From: CAIYYX01 sp035530135
GTDB lineage: Bacteria; Pseudomonadota; Gammaproteobacteria; Burkholderiales; Rhodocyclaceae
Length of the DNA stretch: 27,702 nucleotides
Direction: 5' to 3'
Assembly (NCBI GenBank): GCA_035530135.1
Contig: DATKVJ010000093.1
Span: forward strand, 1-27,702
Translations under genes and position numbers: made by a program
The notes under the pieces: model-generated
Database searches by the model: none
Told to the model about the DNA's origin: nothing
The model's input: the letters and a program-made list of their open reading frames with translations, nothing else
Shown here: positions 1-11,614 of the stretch, one piece after another
Numbering within the stretch: position 1 is the stretch's first letter
Layout: each line of letters begins with the position of its first letter

Positions 1-875
1 CGGCCGCCCTCGTTCAGCGACTGGCGCCGCCGACGGCGCTCGGTCATCGCCCGCATCGGCGCGCTGCCGGTGCCGGTGCAGATCATCAGGAGCGAGGAAC
101 CCGGATGGTTGGGCATCAGGAAGCTGGTGCCGTAGGGGCCGCAGACCTGGACCCGGTCGCCCTTGGTCAGATCGCACAGATAGTTCGAGCACAGGCCGCG
201 GACCGGCCGGCCCTCGTGGTCTTCGGTGACGCGCTTGACCGTCAGCGACAGATTGTTGTAGCCGGGGCGTTCGCCGTCCCGGGGGCTCGCCACCGAATAC
301 AGGCGCATGGTGTGCGGCCGGCCCAGTTCGTCGCTGCCGGGCGGAATGATGCCGATCGATTGTCCCTCCAGCACCGGGAAGGCGATGCTGGAGAAATCCA
401 GCACGATATGGCGGATGTCCGAGGCGGCATCGTGAGCGGTGATCCGGTGGTTGCCCGAGACCGTGGCCAGCGTCGGCTGCTGCGGCGAGAACAGGTTGGT
501 GTAGGGATGCGCCGCGGACCACGGCGGCGTCGCCGGCCCGCCCTGTCCGGCCTGGGCGATCTCGGTGATGCGCGAGACCTCCGCCGGCGTCTCGCCCGCC
601 GCACTCTCCTGTCCGGTCACCGGCGCCGGCAGCGTATCCCAGGACAACTGCTCGGCCAGGGTGTAGGCCCGGTCCCGGGCGACGTTGCGGTAGTTGTCGA
701 TGGCGCCGGTCGGGCAGGGGCCGATGCAGTCATTGCACCAGTTGCAGATCTCGAAGTTCACCACGTAGTTGCGCGCATCGTGGCTGATCGCGTCGATCGG
801 GCAGCTCTCCTCGCAGGTGTTGCAGCGGATGCAGATCTCCGGATCGATCAGGTGCTGGCGGACGAGTTCGGTCAT
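1..875 (-). CDS. boxA: BoxA, reductase component of benzoyl-CoA 2,3-epoxidase (3' end missing)
   Basis: This is the NADPH-dependent reductase that passes electrons to BoxB for epoxidation of benzoyl-CoA in the cytoplasm. About 291 residues are visible; the family is usually somewhat over 400, so the C-terminal NADP-binding part lies outside the window. The N-terminus has two bacterial-type 4Fe-4S motifs, CIRCNTCEESCP and CNWCNDCIGPCP, at about residues 15-57. A ferredoxin-NADP-reductase-type flavin domain follows, with RLYSVASP as the RxYS-type flavin motif and CGPYGTSF and CTGTGSAPMRAM further on. The ATG at 873-875 begins immediately before the iron-sulfur region and has a modest GGAG about 8 bases upstream. 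It lies 19 bases after the boxB stop, so it is the last visible gene of boxCBA. The identification rests on this domain order together with boxB and boxC. Confidence 0.95.
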   Translation of the reverse strand, partial: MTELVRQHLIDPEICIRCNTCEESCPIDAISHDARNYVVNFEICNWCNDCIGPCPTGAIDNYRNVARDRAYTLAEQLSWDTLPAPVTGQESAAGETPAEVSRITEIAQAGQGGPATPPWSAAHPYTNLFSPQQPTLATVSGNHRITAHDAASDIRHIVLDFSSIAFPVLEGQSIGIIPPGSDELGRPHTMRLYSVASPRDGERPGYNNLSLTVKRVTEDHEGRPVRGLCSNYLCDLTKGDRVQVCGPYGTSFLMPNHPGSSLLMICTGTGSAPMRAMTERRRRRQSLNEGG

Positions 876-894
876 TTTCGGCTCCGCCGCGCGC

Positions 895-2319
<1,425 letters not shown>

Positions 2320-2334
2320 GTCACGCTCCTTTGG

Positions 2335-3981
2335 TTACACGCGTTCCCAGTTGAACTGGGACTTGTTGCCGCTGCCATAGACCTTCAGCGCGCCCTTTTC
2401 GCCGACCGCGTTGGGGCGCTGGAAGATCCAGTTCTGCCAGGCGGTGAGGCGGCCGAAGACCCGGGTGTCCATGGTCTCGCGGCCGGCGAAGCGCAGATTC
2501 GCCTCCATCCCGGTCAGGGCGTCGGGAGACAGGCTGGTGCGCTCCTCCAGCGCGATGCGGATCTCGTCGGCCCAGTCGAGCGCGTCGGGGGTGAAGGTGA
2601 CCAGTCCCAGCCCTTTCACTTCTTCCGCGTCCAACGTCCGGCCCATGGCCGCCCGTGCCGCTTCGACCGGCGCCTGCTCCTCGACGAAGCGCGTACTCAA
2701 GCGGGTGAGTTCGTTGTTCATGGCGAGCGGGCCGAAGTTCATCTTCGATAACGCGACCCGCGGCGCGTTTTCCTCGCCGGAGTCGAGCAGGTAGCTGCGG
2801 TCGGCGGCGAGCGCCACCTCGAACAGCGTGCCGGCGAAGCAGGAGCCCGGTTCGATCAGGGCGAAGATCGAGCGCGAAGAGACGTCGATGCGGCGCAGCA
2901 CCCGGCGCAGGAAATTCACGGTCTCGCGCACCAGCCAGTCGCTGGCGTGATCCGCCAGCGCCGCGTCCATTGCCAGCATGGCGGCGACGTCGCCCTGCGA
3001 GCGGAACACCCAGGTGCCGACCTCGAGATCGTTGGTGCGCAGCATCAGGATGGCGTCGTCCAGCTCGCGCGCGAACTTGAGCGCCCACCACTGGTCTCCG
3101 GCCGCATGGATCGCGGCCAGGCTCCGCGGCTCGTCGCCACCCGGGCCCTTGAGGGTGAAGTCGGCGATGCGGCGGCTGCGGTCGATGGCGACGTCCACCG
3201 TCTCGTAGTGGTAGCCAGACGCGTCGATGCGCCGCTGCAAGGGCGTGAGCGCGACGCCGGCGCCGCCCGGGCGGTCGGACAGGGCGGCGAGTTTTTCAGC
3301 GTGCTGCTCGACCATATTGGCGAACTGCTGCGGCTTGGCAGCGTCGTCGATCAGCTTCCATTGCCTGGCGCGTTCGGCGCGCACGCCCTCCGAGGTGGTG
3401 GAGAACACGTCGGCCAGGTCGCGGCGCACCCGGCGCTTGTCTACCAGCCGGGTCAGGCCGCCGGTGCCGGGCAGCACGCCCAGGAGCGGCACCTCGGGCA
3501 GGGAGACGGCGGTGGAGCGGTCGTCCACCATGACGATCTCGTCGCAGGCCAGCGCGAGCTCGTAGCCGCCCCCGGCGCAGGCGCCATTGACCGCGGCTAA
3601 GAATTTTAGGCCGGAACTGCGGCTCGACTCCTCGATGCCGTTCCTGGTCTCGTTGGTGAATTTGCAGAAGTTCACCTTCCAGGCGTGGGAGGACAGGCCG
3701 AGCATGTAGATGTTCGCGCCCGAGCAGAACATCCTCGGCTTGCCGCTGGTCAGCACCACGGTCTTGACCTCGGGGTGCTCGAAGCGGATGCGCTGCAAGG
3801 CGTCGTTGAGTTCGATGTCGACGCCCAGGTCGTAGGAGTTGAGCTTCAGCTTGTAGCCGGGCCGGATGCCGCGGTCTTCCTGGATGTCGAGGGTCAGGGT
3901 GGCGACCTTCCCCTTGAAGGCCATCTTCCAGTGCGCGTAGCGCGAGGGGTCGGTGTCGTAAGTGACGAGGTCGGGCTTCAT
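2335..3981 (-). CDS. boxC: BoxC, 2,3-epoxybenzoyl-CoA dihydrolase / benzoyl-CoA-dihydrodiol lyase
   Basis: BoxC belongs to the enoyl-CoA hydratase (crotonase) superfamily. It opens the ring of 2,3-epoxybenzoyl-CoA with water, giving 3,4-dehydroadipyl-CoA semialdehyde and formate. The protein has 548 residues from the chosen start. The crotonase-like core includes SGKPRMFCSGANIYML, NGACAGGGYELALACD and LPEVPLLGVLPGTGGLTRL at about residues 85-185; a second, weaker crotonase-like half follows, as is usual for BoxC. I chose the ATG at 3979-3981 because AGGAG lies 6 bases upstream; an upstream in-frame ATG would add seven residues without a better ribosome site. It is the first gene of boxCBA, with a promoter-like gap of 104 bases behind boxR. 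The next pathway enzyme, BoxD aldehyde dehydrogenase, is not in this window. Confidence 0.96.
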   Translation of the reverse strand: MKPDLVTYDTDPSRYAHWKMAFKGKVATLTLDIQEDRGIRPGYKLKLNSYDLGVDIELNDALQRIRFEHPEVKTVVLTSGKPRMFCSGANIYMLGLSSHAWKVNFCKFTNETRNGIEESSRSSGLKFLAAVNGACAGGGYELALACDEIVMVDDRSTAVSLPEVPLLGVLPGTGGLTRLVDKRRVRRDLADVFSTTSEGVRAERARQWKLIDDAAKPQQFANMVEQHAEKLAALSDRPGGAGVALTPLQRRIDASGYHYETVDVAIDRSRRIADFTLKGPGGDEPRSLAAIHAAGDQWWALKFARELDDAILMLRTNDLEVGTWVFRSQGDVAAMLAMDAALADHASDWLVRETVNFLRRVLRRIDVSSRSIFALIEPGSCFAGTLFEVALAADRSYLLDSGEENAPRVALSKMNFGPLAMNNELTRLSTRFVEEQAPVEAARAAMGRTLDAEEVKGLGLVTFTPDALDWADEIRIALEERTSLSPDALTGMEANLRFAGRETMDTRVFGRLTAWQNWIFQRPNAVGEKGALKVYGSGNKSQFNWERV

Positions 3982-4040
3982 GCGTTCTCCTGAGACTGGC
4001 AAGACGGGCGCTAGGGCGGTCGGTGATGCCGTTCGCTGAT

Positions 4041-4121
4041 GTCAGAAAATCTGACGTTAGAAATATAATGCACTATATATTTCACTTAAGAAATATTATA
4101 CACGTTTTGCAGCTGTTTCAA
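4041..4121 (-). promoter_or_regulatory. Promoter/operator region of the boxCBA operon
   Basis: This AT-rich patch contrasts with the GC-rich genes around it. Reading leftwards, TTGAAA (complement of 4116-4121) and TATAAT (complement of 4095-4100) are 15 bases apart, a slightly short sigma70-like pair overlapping the boxR end. Downstream are TATAATGCACTATA (4064-4077, plus strand) and a perfect inverted repeat, GTCAGA-AAA-TCTGAC (4041-4055). TGCA words occur at 4069-4072 and 4108-4111; the related regulator BzdR is known to bind TGCA-containing repeats. Binding by BoxR here is inferred. Confidence 0.6.
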
Positions 4122-4949
4122 GCTTTCTTTGACGCTGTAGCCCGAGGTGTCGATGGCGGCGTCGGCGAGCCGGTAGAGCGCATCGCGCTCCTCCAGGATG
4201 TGGCGCAGGTCGGCCATCGCCTGTTCGCGTCCGGTCATCGGCCGCAGGTCGCCCTGGGCGATGACGCGCTCCATGTGGTCTTCGGACGAGGCTTTGAGCC
4301 AGATCGTGAAGCAGGCGGCGCGCAGCGTCTCAAAGGTGTCGGGTTCGGTGACCAGGCTGCCGCCGGCCGCGATCACGGCGCGCGCGTGCAATTCGATCAC
4401 GTTCTCCAGGCAGCGCCGCTCCATCCGCCGGTAGGCCGCCTGGCCATAGAGCGAGAAGACTTCCGAGAGCGGCACGCCGGCTTCGCGTTCGATCTCCTGG
4501 TCCAGTTCGACGAAGGGCACCTTGAGCTTGTCCGCCAGGGCGCGGCCCAGGGTGGATTTGCCGGCGCCGCGCAGGCCGATCAGGGCGATGCGGTTGTGCC
4601 GCTCGCCGGGATCGAGTTCGCCGAAGGCGGAGACCAGGATGCCCCTGGCCTGCAGCAGCCGCTTGGGCGACAGCCGCTCCAGATAGCGCGTGAGCAGCGT
4701 CAGCTCGACCGAGTGCTCGCGCTCCTCGCGCAGCAGGTCGGGCAGCGACAGGCTGAGCGCCTGCGCGACCTGGCGCAGGAGCAGGATCGAGATGTTGCCG
4801 TGGCCGCCCTCGAGCTGGGCGAGGTAGCGCTCCGAGACGCCGGAGCTGGCGGCGAGCGCCTTGCGGCTCATGTTCAGCCGCGCGCGGGTATCGCGTACGC
4901 GGGCACCGAGTTGCTGCAAGTATTGTTCGTCCTGCTGGGCATTGGCCAT
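4086..4949 (-). CDS. boxR: BoxR-type transcriptional regulator (XRE HTH fused to shikimate-kinase-like domain)
   Basis: This is a repressor-type regulator of benzoate catabolism, the aerobic counterpart of BzdR; family members sense benzoyl-CoA. Residues about 12-72 form an XRE-type helix-turn-helix (MSRKALAASSGVSERYLAQL). Residues about 118-285 resemble shikimate kinase, with a Walker A motif GLRGAGKST at 125-133 and a retained GGS (AAGGSLVTE). In this family the kinase fold is used to sense the effector rather than to make shikimate phosphate. The length of 287 residues is normal. The ATG at 4947-4949 lacks a clear Shine-Dalgarno. The gene is upstream of boxCBA on the same strand and divergent from the DUF4863-bclA operon, sharing a compact intergenic region with it. 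Confidence 0.93.
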   Translation of the reverse strand: MANAQQDEQYLQQLGARVRDTRARLNMSRKALAASSGVSERYLAQLEGGHGNISILLLRQVAQALSLSLPDLLREEREHSVELTLLTRYLERLSPKRLLQARGILVSAFGELDPGERHNRIALIGLRGAGKSTLGRALADKLKVPFVELDQEIEREAGVPLSEVFSLYGQAAYRRMERRCLENVIELHARAVIAAGGSLVTEPDTFETLRAACFTIWLKASSEDHMERVIAQGDLRPMTGREQAMADLRHILEERDALYRLADAAIDTSGYSVKESLKQLQNVYNIS

Positions 4950-4988
4950 GGCGTTTGGGTGATGAGTGGGCGGCGAGTGGTGGGTGAC

Positions 4989-5030
4989 TGCATTATACCG
5001 CTTGAGTTTTGGACTGTGAGCACTATAATG
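4989..5030. promoter_or_regulatory. Overlapping divergent promoters of boxR and the bclA operon
   Basis: Reading rightwards, TTGAGT (5002-5007) and TATAAT (5024-5029) are separated by 16 bases, a good sigma70-like promoter ending about 35 bases before the DUF4863-type gene. Reading leftwards, TATAATGCA (complement of 4989-4997) supplies a -10 for boxR, with no clear -35. The same nine-base word and GCACTATA recur in the gap before boxC. Control of both by BoxR is an inference. Confidence 0.6.
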
Positions 5031-5063
5031 TCTGACCGAAACCGGTGGGGGAGGGACCGCGCA

Positions 5064-5561
5064 ATGTCAGAAATCAAGCCCGAAGTCGCGAACCTGGCGA
5101 CGCCCGAGGCATTCGCCCGGTTGGTCTCCCAGGTGACCCGTAAGATCGCCGGCCGCCCGCTCGATGCCGCGCTCGCCGGCTTCCTCGATGCCGAGTTTCC
5201 CGCTTCGGGCGCCGTCTTCCAGGATATCTTCGCCGCCTGCCAGGCGGGCATCAAAGCCGGCTGGATGTGCGCGCGCGAAGCCGGCGGCATCAAGTACGGC
5301 CGCGTGATCAAGCCCTCGCCCGCGACCGACGGATTCTCGGTGGACGTGGTCGAGATGGAGAACGTCGCGGGACCGCACCACCGTCATCCCAAGGGCGAGA
5401 TCGACATGATCATGCCGCTCGTAGGCTCGCCGAGATTCGACGGCCACGGCCGCGGCTGGTTCGTCTATGGGCCGGGGAGCGAGCATCCTCCGACGGTTGC
5501 CGGCGGCCGCGCCCTGGTGCTCTACCTGCTGCCCGACGGGGCGATCGAATTCACCAAGTGA
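5064..5561 (+). CDS. PnbB/DUF4863-family protein of the benzoate cluster
   Basis: This 165-residue cytoplasmic protein has a cupin-like metal motif, GPHHRHPKGEIDMIM, at about residues 110-124, and ends in a short beta-rich segment. From memory the family includes PnbB, a 4-hydroxylaminobenzoate lyase, and members are common beside box genes, where their role is unclear. I place it in this family from the HHxH...E pattern and the context, not from a search. The ATG at 5064 follows a G-rich ribosome site (GGGGGAGG, about 6-13 bases upstream) and a good promoter. The same frame stays open far upstream, but that part lies opposite boxR and is unlikely to be translated. It precedes bclA by 16 bases, so it is probably the first gene of that operon. 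Confidence 0.8.
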   Translation: MSEIKPEVANLATPEAFARLVSQVTRKIAGRPLDAALAGFLDAEFPASGAVFQDIFAACQAGIKAGWMCAREAGGIKYGRVIKPSPATDGFSVDVVEMENVAGPHHRHPKGEIDMIMPLVGSPRFDGHGRGWFVYGPGSEHPPTVAGGRALVLYLLPDGAIEFTK

Positions 5562-5577
5562 CGCCGGAGAAACGACG

Positions 5578-7155
<1,578 letters not shown>

Positions 7156-7205
7156 GGGCGGGCAAGGTGAACGTCATTCACCACCCAGGCAGCCGGGCCG
7201 TAGGT

Positions 7206-7219
7206 CGGGCTTCGGCCCG
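7206..7219. terminator. Stem-loop after bclA (terminator only weakly supported)
   Basis: CGGGC-TTCG-GCCCG forms a 5-bp stem with a stable TTCG tetraloop in the 101-base gap between bclA and the hydrolase. No T-run follows, so it may attenuate transcription or stabilise mRNA rather than terminate. The surrounding words (GTAGG...CTAC) look like a small dispersed proteobacterial repeat, but only one copy was noticed here. Confidence 0.35.
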
Positions 7220-7256
7220 CTACTGACTGCGCGGTCCGGGTTCTGAAACGCGTCTG

Positions 7257-8039
<783 letters not shown>

Positions 8040-8064
8040 GCGCAGGCGGACTTCGGAGAGAGCC

Positions 8065-9675
8065 ATGCTGTCGTTCGATTCCCAGCACTATCCCTATCCC
8101 TCGCGCCGCAGCGTCGTCTATGCCAGGCGCGGCATGGTGGCCACTTCCCAGCCGCTGGCCGCCCAGGCCGGCTTGCAGGTATTGCAGGCCGGCGGCAACG
8201 CCATCGACGCCGCGATCGCCACGGCGGCGGCGCTGACCGTGGTCGAGCCGACCGCCAACGGCATCGGCGGCGACGCCTTCGCCCTGGTCTGGAGCGGCGG
8301 CCGGCTCCACGGCTTGAACGCCAGCGGGCCGGCGCCCGCCGCGATTTCGCTCCCGGCGCTCGCCGCCGCCGGCCTCGAGGCCATGCCGCAATACGGCCCG
8401 CTGCCGGTGACCGTGCCCGGCGCGCCGGCGGCCTGGCGCGCGCTGTCCGAGCGCTTCGGTAGCTTGCCGCTGTCCCGCACGCTGGCCGCCGCGATCGCGC
8501 TGGCCCATGACGGCTACCCGGTGTCGCCGCTGGTGTCCCTGGCCTGGGAGCAGGCCCACGCGCTGTTTTCCAAGGAACTCAAGGCGTCGCATTTCCAGCC
8601 CTGGTTCGACACCTTCGCCGGCGGCGCTCGCGCGCCCCGTCCCGGGGAACTGTGGCGCTCGCCGGATCACGCCCGCACCCTGCAGGCCATCGCCGAGGAC
8701 GGGGCGGAGTGCTTCTATCGCGGTGCTCTGGCGGAGAAAATCGCGGCCTGCGTGCGCGGGGCCGGGGGCTATCTCGACGTCGCCGATCTGGCGGCCTACC
8801 ACCCCGAATGGGTGACGCCGATTAGCGTCGATTACCGCGGCTACGACGTCTGGGAGATTCCGCCCAACGGCCACGGCCTGGTCGCCTTGATGGCGCTCAA
8901 CATCCTCAAGGGATTCGAGTTTTCCGAGCGCGACACGCTGCTCACCCATCATCGCCAGATCGAGGCGGTCAAGCTCGCCTTCGCCGACGGTCTTGCCCAC
9001 ATCGCCGAGCCCGGCGCCATGCGCGTGGCCGTCTCCGACCTGCTCTCGGACGCCTACGCCGACGAGCGCCGATCGCTGATCGGCGAACGGGCCGGACTGC
9101 CGGCACCGGGGCAGCCGCCGAGAGGCGGCACCGTCTATCTGTGCACGGCGGATGCCGAGGGCAACATGGTGTCCTTCATCCAGAGCAACTACATGGGCTT
9201 CGGCTCGGGCTTGGTGGTCCCCGGCACCGGCATCGCGCTGCACAACCGGGGCAACAATTTTTCGCTGGATCCCGCCCACCCCAACTGCCTGGCGCCGGGC
9301 AAGCGCCCTTACCACACGATCATTCCGGGCTTCATGAGCCGCGGCGGGCAGGCGGTCGGCCCCTTCGGCGTGATGGGCGCCTACATGCAGCCGCAAGGCC
9401 ACGTCCAGGTGGTGATGAATTCGGTCGATTTCGGCTTGAACCCGCAAGCGGCGCTCGATGCGCCGCGCTGGCAATGGGAGGCGGGCAATCGGGTGCTGGT
9501 CGAGCACGCCACCGCGGAGCATCTGTTCCACGGCCTGGCCGGGCTGGGCCACGAAGTGTCGTGGTCGAACAGCCGCTTAGCCTTCGGCCGCGGTCAGATC
9601 ATCTGGCGCGGCGCCGACGGCGTCCTGGCCGGCGGTACGGAACCGCGCACCGACGCCTGTGTGGCCGCCTGGTGA
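8065..9675 (+). CDS. Gamma-glutamyltransferase-family protein (Ntn hydrolase)
   Basis: A 536-residue member of the gamma-glutamyltransferase family, made as a precursor that cleaves itself before a threonine, the new N-terminal nucleophile. The large-subunit start is typical: QAGGNAIDAAIATAAALTVVEP followed by NGIGGDAF. The likely cleavage threonine is T356 in RGGTVYLCTAD. The substrate loop SNYMGFGSGLVVPGTGI and the block NNFSLDP follow. There is no signal peptide, unlike classical periplasmic Ggt, and the sequence resembles cytoplasmic family members such as oxamate amidohydrolase or cephalosporin-acylase-like proteins, so the substrate is not assigned. The ATG at 8065 is preceded by GGAGAG. 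Its link with benzoate degradation is unclear. Confidence 0.87.
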   Translation: MLSFDSQHYPYPSRRSVVYARRGMVATSQPLAAQAGLQVLQAGGNAIDAAIATAAALTVVEPTANGIGGDAFALVWSGGRLHGLNASGPAPAAISLPALAAAGLEAMPQYGPLPVTVPGAPAAWRALSERFGSLPLSRTLAAAIALAHDGYPVSPLVSLAWEQAHALFSKELKASHFQPWFDTFAGGARAPRPGELWRSPDHARTLQAIAEDGAECFYRGALAEKIAACVRGAGGYLDVADLAAYHPEWVTPISVDYRGYDVWEIPPNGHGLVALMALNILKGFEFSERDTLLTHHRQIEAVKLAFADGLAHIAEPGAMRVAVSDLLSDAYADERRSLIGERAGLPAPGQPPRGGTVYLCTADAEGNMVSFIQSNYMGFGSGLVVPGTGIALHNRGNNFSLDPAHPNCLAPGKRPYHTIIPGFMSRGGQAVGPFGVMGAYMQPQGHVQVVMNSVDFGLNPQAALDAPRWQWEAGNRVLVEHATAEHLFHGLAGLGHEVSWSNSRLAFGRGQIIWRGADGVLAGGTEPRTDACVAAW

Positions 9676-9688
9676 CGCAGACGCCCCG

Positions 9689-10327
9689 CTAGGCGGCGTA
9701 CCAGAGCACGGCGAAGAAGTGGCAGGTGGTGCCGGCGATGACGAACAGGTGCCAGACGAAGTGGCTGTAGCGTAGCCGCGAGTCGGCCAGGTAGAAGGCC
9801 ACGCCGACGGTGTAAGCCAGGCCGCCGGCGACCAGCCAGATCAGGCCCGAGCTCGGCAACAGGGTGGTCAGCGGCCGGATCGCGATCAGCACCAGCCAGC
9901 CCATGACCAGATAGAGGCCGGCGGATACCAGGGGGTGGGACAGGCGGTCGAAGAGCTTCAGTATCAGCCCGATTCCGGCCAGCCCCCAGACCAGTCCGAA
10001 CAGCGTCCAGCCCCAGGCGCCGTGCAGCACGCCGAGCGTGAACGGCGTGTAGGTGCCGGCGATCAGGAGGTAGATCGCGCCGTGGTCGAGCTTCTGGAAG
10101 AGCTTCTTGAACCTGTTCCGGGGGATGGCGTGATACAGCGTCGAGCTCAAGTAGAGCAGCACCATCGTGGTGGCGAAGATGCTCGCCGCGGCGATATTGA
10201 CGGCGCTGCCCGCCCGGGCCGCGGCGACGATCAGGATGGGCAGCGCCGCCAGCGCCGCCGCCAGGCCCAGGCCGTGGCTGGCGCTGTTGGCGATTTCCTC
10301 TCCCAGCGATTGCGCGCGTTCCATCAT
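9689..10327 (-). CDS. Hemolysin III / PAQR-family membrane protein
   Basis: A 212-residue inner-membrane protein with about seven hydrophobic segments. Family signatures are SSTLYHAIP near residue 60, DHGAIYLLIAGTYTPF near 80, and the C-terminal FVWHLFVIAGTTCHF; the histidines and aspartate in these blocks form the PAQR metal-binding site. The bacterial function is poorly defined: hemolysin III is a historical name and some members affect membrane homeostasis. The start is one of two adjacent ATGs (10325-10327 or 10322-10324), with a G-rich stretch upstream. It follows arfB by 20 bases on the same strand and converges on the gamma-glutamyltransferase-family gene, with 13 bases between the stops. 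Confidence 0.88.
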   Translation of the reverse strand: MMERAQSLGEEIANSASHGLGLAAALAALPILIVAAARAGSAVNIAAASIFATTMVLLYLSSTLYHAIPRNRFKKLFQKLDHGAIYLLIAGTYTPFTLGVLHGAWGWTLFGLVWGLAGIGLILKLFDRLSHPLVSAGLYLVMGWLVLIAIRPLTTLLPSSGLIWLVAGGLAYTVGVAFYLADSRLRYSHFVWHLFVIAGTTCHFFAVLWYAA

Positions 10328-10347
10328 CGCTGCATTTTCCCCCAATC

Positions 10348-10767
10348 TCACTGTTCGTGCGGCGGAATCTTCCGCGCCGCCTTGATCCGGCCGCGCAGCG
10401 TCTTGCCCTCCAGGCGCCGGATCTGGGAACCCCGGGTCGGCTGGGTCGGGCGCCGCCGCTTGGGCAGCACCGCGACGCGCTTGATCAGTTCCCGCAGGCG
10501 GTTCAGCGCCTCGTCCAGGTTCTGTTCCTGGCTGCGGTATTCCTGGGCCTTGATGACCAGCACGCCGTCCCGGGTGAGGCGCTGGTCGTGCAGGCGCAGC
10601 AGCCGTTCCTTGATGGCCTCGGGCAGCGACGAGGCCCGGACGTCGAAGCGCAGATGGATGGCGGAGGAGACCTTGTTCACGTTCTGGCCGCCCGCCCCCT
10701 GGGCGCGCACCGCCTTGATCTCGATCTCGGAGAGGGGAATGGACAGCTTGCCGCTGATGTTCAGCAT
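10348..10767 (-). CDS. arfB: ArfB, alternative ribosome-rescue peptidyl-tRNA hydrolase
   Basis: ArfB releases ribosomes stalled on mRNAs without a stop codon. The 139-residue protein has the release-factor GGQ motif in GAGGQNVNKVSSAIHLRF (GGQ at about 26-28). It also has a basic C-terminal tail (PKRRRPTQPTRGSQIRRLEGK) that in this family enters the empty mRNA channel. The length and tail distinguish ArfB from full release factors. The next gene downstream, 20 bases away, is the hemolysin III homologue. Confidence 0.94.
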   Translation of the reverse strand: MLNISGKLSIPLSEIEIKAVRAQGAGGQNVNKVSSAIHLRFDVRASSLPEAIKERLLRLHDQRLTRDGVLVIKAQEYRSQEQNLDEALNRLRELIKRVAVLPKRRRPTQPTRGSQIRRLEGKTLRGRIKAARKIPPHEQ

Positions 10768-10808
10768 CTTGGTCTGTGCGCGCTGAGCGAGCGAGTAAGG
10801 ATACTAGC

Positions 10809-10861
10809 GCCTCGTTCCGAGGCACAAGTGCCCTGGGTTTCCTTCGGTCAAAACGGGCACT
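10809..10861. terminator. Two inverted repeats between the ZIP gene and arfB
   Basis: GCCTCG-TTC-CGAGGC (10809-10823) is a perfect 6-bp hairpin. AGTGCCC (10827-10833) pairs with GGGCACT (10855-10861) as a longer-looped stem that touches the ZIP stop codon. Both lie downstream of the ZIP gene and just upstream of arfB. No clear T-run follows, so a terminator role is plausible but not certain. Confidence 0.4.
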
Positions 10862-11597
10862 AGCCGGCGAGGCGCACCACGGTAAAAATGAAGGCGGCGC
10901 CCAGGAAGGTCATGCCCATCAGGCTCAAGGCGGTGGAAGAGCGGATCTCGGAGTGCGCCTCGGGTAGGATGTCGGAAGCGCCGATGTAGAGCAGGAAGCC
11001 CGCAAAGAATCCCAGATAGAGCGTCAGGGCGCCGGGGGGGAGCCGGAACAGCAGCGTCGATGCCGCGCCCAGCACCGGCGCCAGCGCATCGAGCAGCAGC
11101 ATCGCCGCCGCGCGGAAGGTGGTGTTGCGATGGAGCAGCATCAGGCTGACCGTGTTCAGACCGTCGCAAAAGTCGTGGGCGATGACGGCGATGGCCACCG
11201 TGATCCCGACCGCCGGCGAGACCTGGAAGCCCAGGCCGATGCCGACCCCGTCCATGAAGCTGTGTCCGGCCAGCGCCAGGGCCGAGAAGACGCCCAGGTG
11301 CGGATGGTGATGCGAGGCGTAATCGGCCTCGTGCACGTGGTGGATCAGGACGAAGCGCTCGAAGCTGTGGAACAGCAGGAAGCCGAACACCAGCGCGATC
11401 ATTGCGCCGCTGGCGTCGCTCGCGTGTTCCTGGGCCAGCCTGAAAATCTCGGGCAGGAGATCGAAACTGACCACCCCCAGCAGCACGCCGGCGGTGAAGC
11501 TGAGTATCAGGTGCAGGCGGTCGCGGAATCTGAGCGCGAACAGCCCGCCGCCCAGGGTCGAGAAAAAAGTGGCAAGTGCTAGCAGTATCGCGGTCAT
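10860..11597 (-). CDS. ZIP-family divalent metal transporter
   Basis: A 245-residue integral membrane protein that probably imports zinc or related divalent metals into the cytoplasm. The ZIP signatures are HSFMDGVGIGLGF in the fourth membrane segment and AHDFCDGLNTVSL in the fifth, which carry the metal-binding residues. A histidine-rich loop (HHVHEADYASHHHPHLG) before the fourth segment resembles the variable metal-sensing loop of the family. The gene follows the lytic transglycosylase by 17 bases on the same strand, with little sign of a ribosome site, so it may be translated from a shared mRNA. Confidence 0.9.
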   Translation of the reverse strand: MTAILLALATFFSTLGGGLFALRFRDRLHLILSFTAGVLLGVVSFDLLPEIFRLAQEHASDASGAMIALVFGFLLFHSFERFVLIHHVHEADYASHHHPHLGVFSALALAGHSFMDGVGIGLGFQVSPAVGITVAIAVIAHDFCDGLNTVSLMLLHRNTTFRAAAMLLLDALAPVLGAASTLLFRLPPGALTLYLGFFAGFLLYIGASDILPEAHSEIRSSTALSLMGMTFLGAAFIFTVVRLAG

Positions 11598-11614
11598 CGC
11601 TGTCTAGGAGAACA

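Noticed and set aside
4023..5063. In-frame upstream extension of the DUF4863-type gene
   Set aside because: It runs opposite boxR, has no domain similarity, and a strong promoter and ribosome site lie just before 5064.
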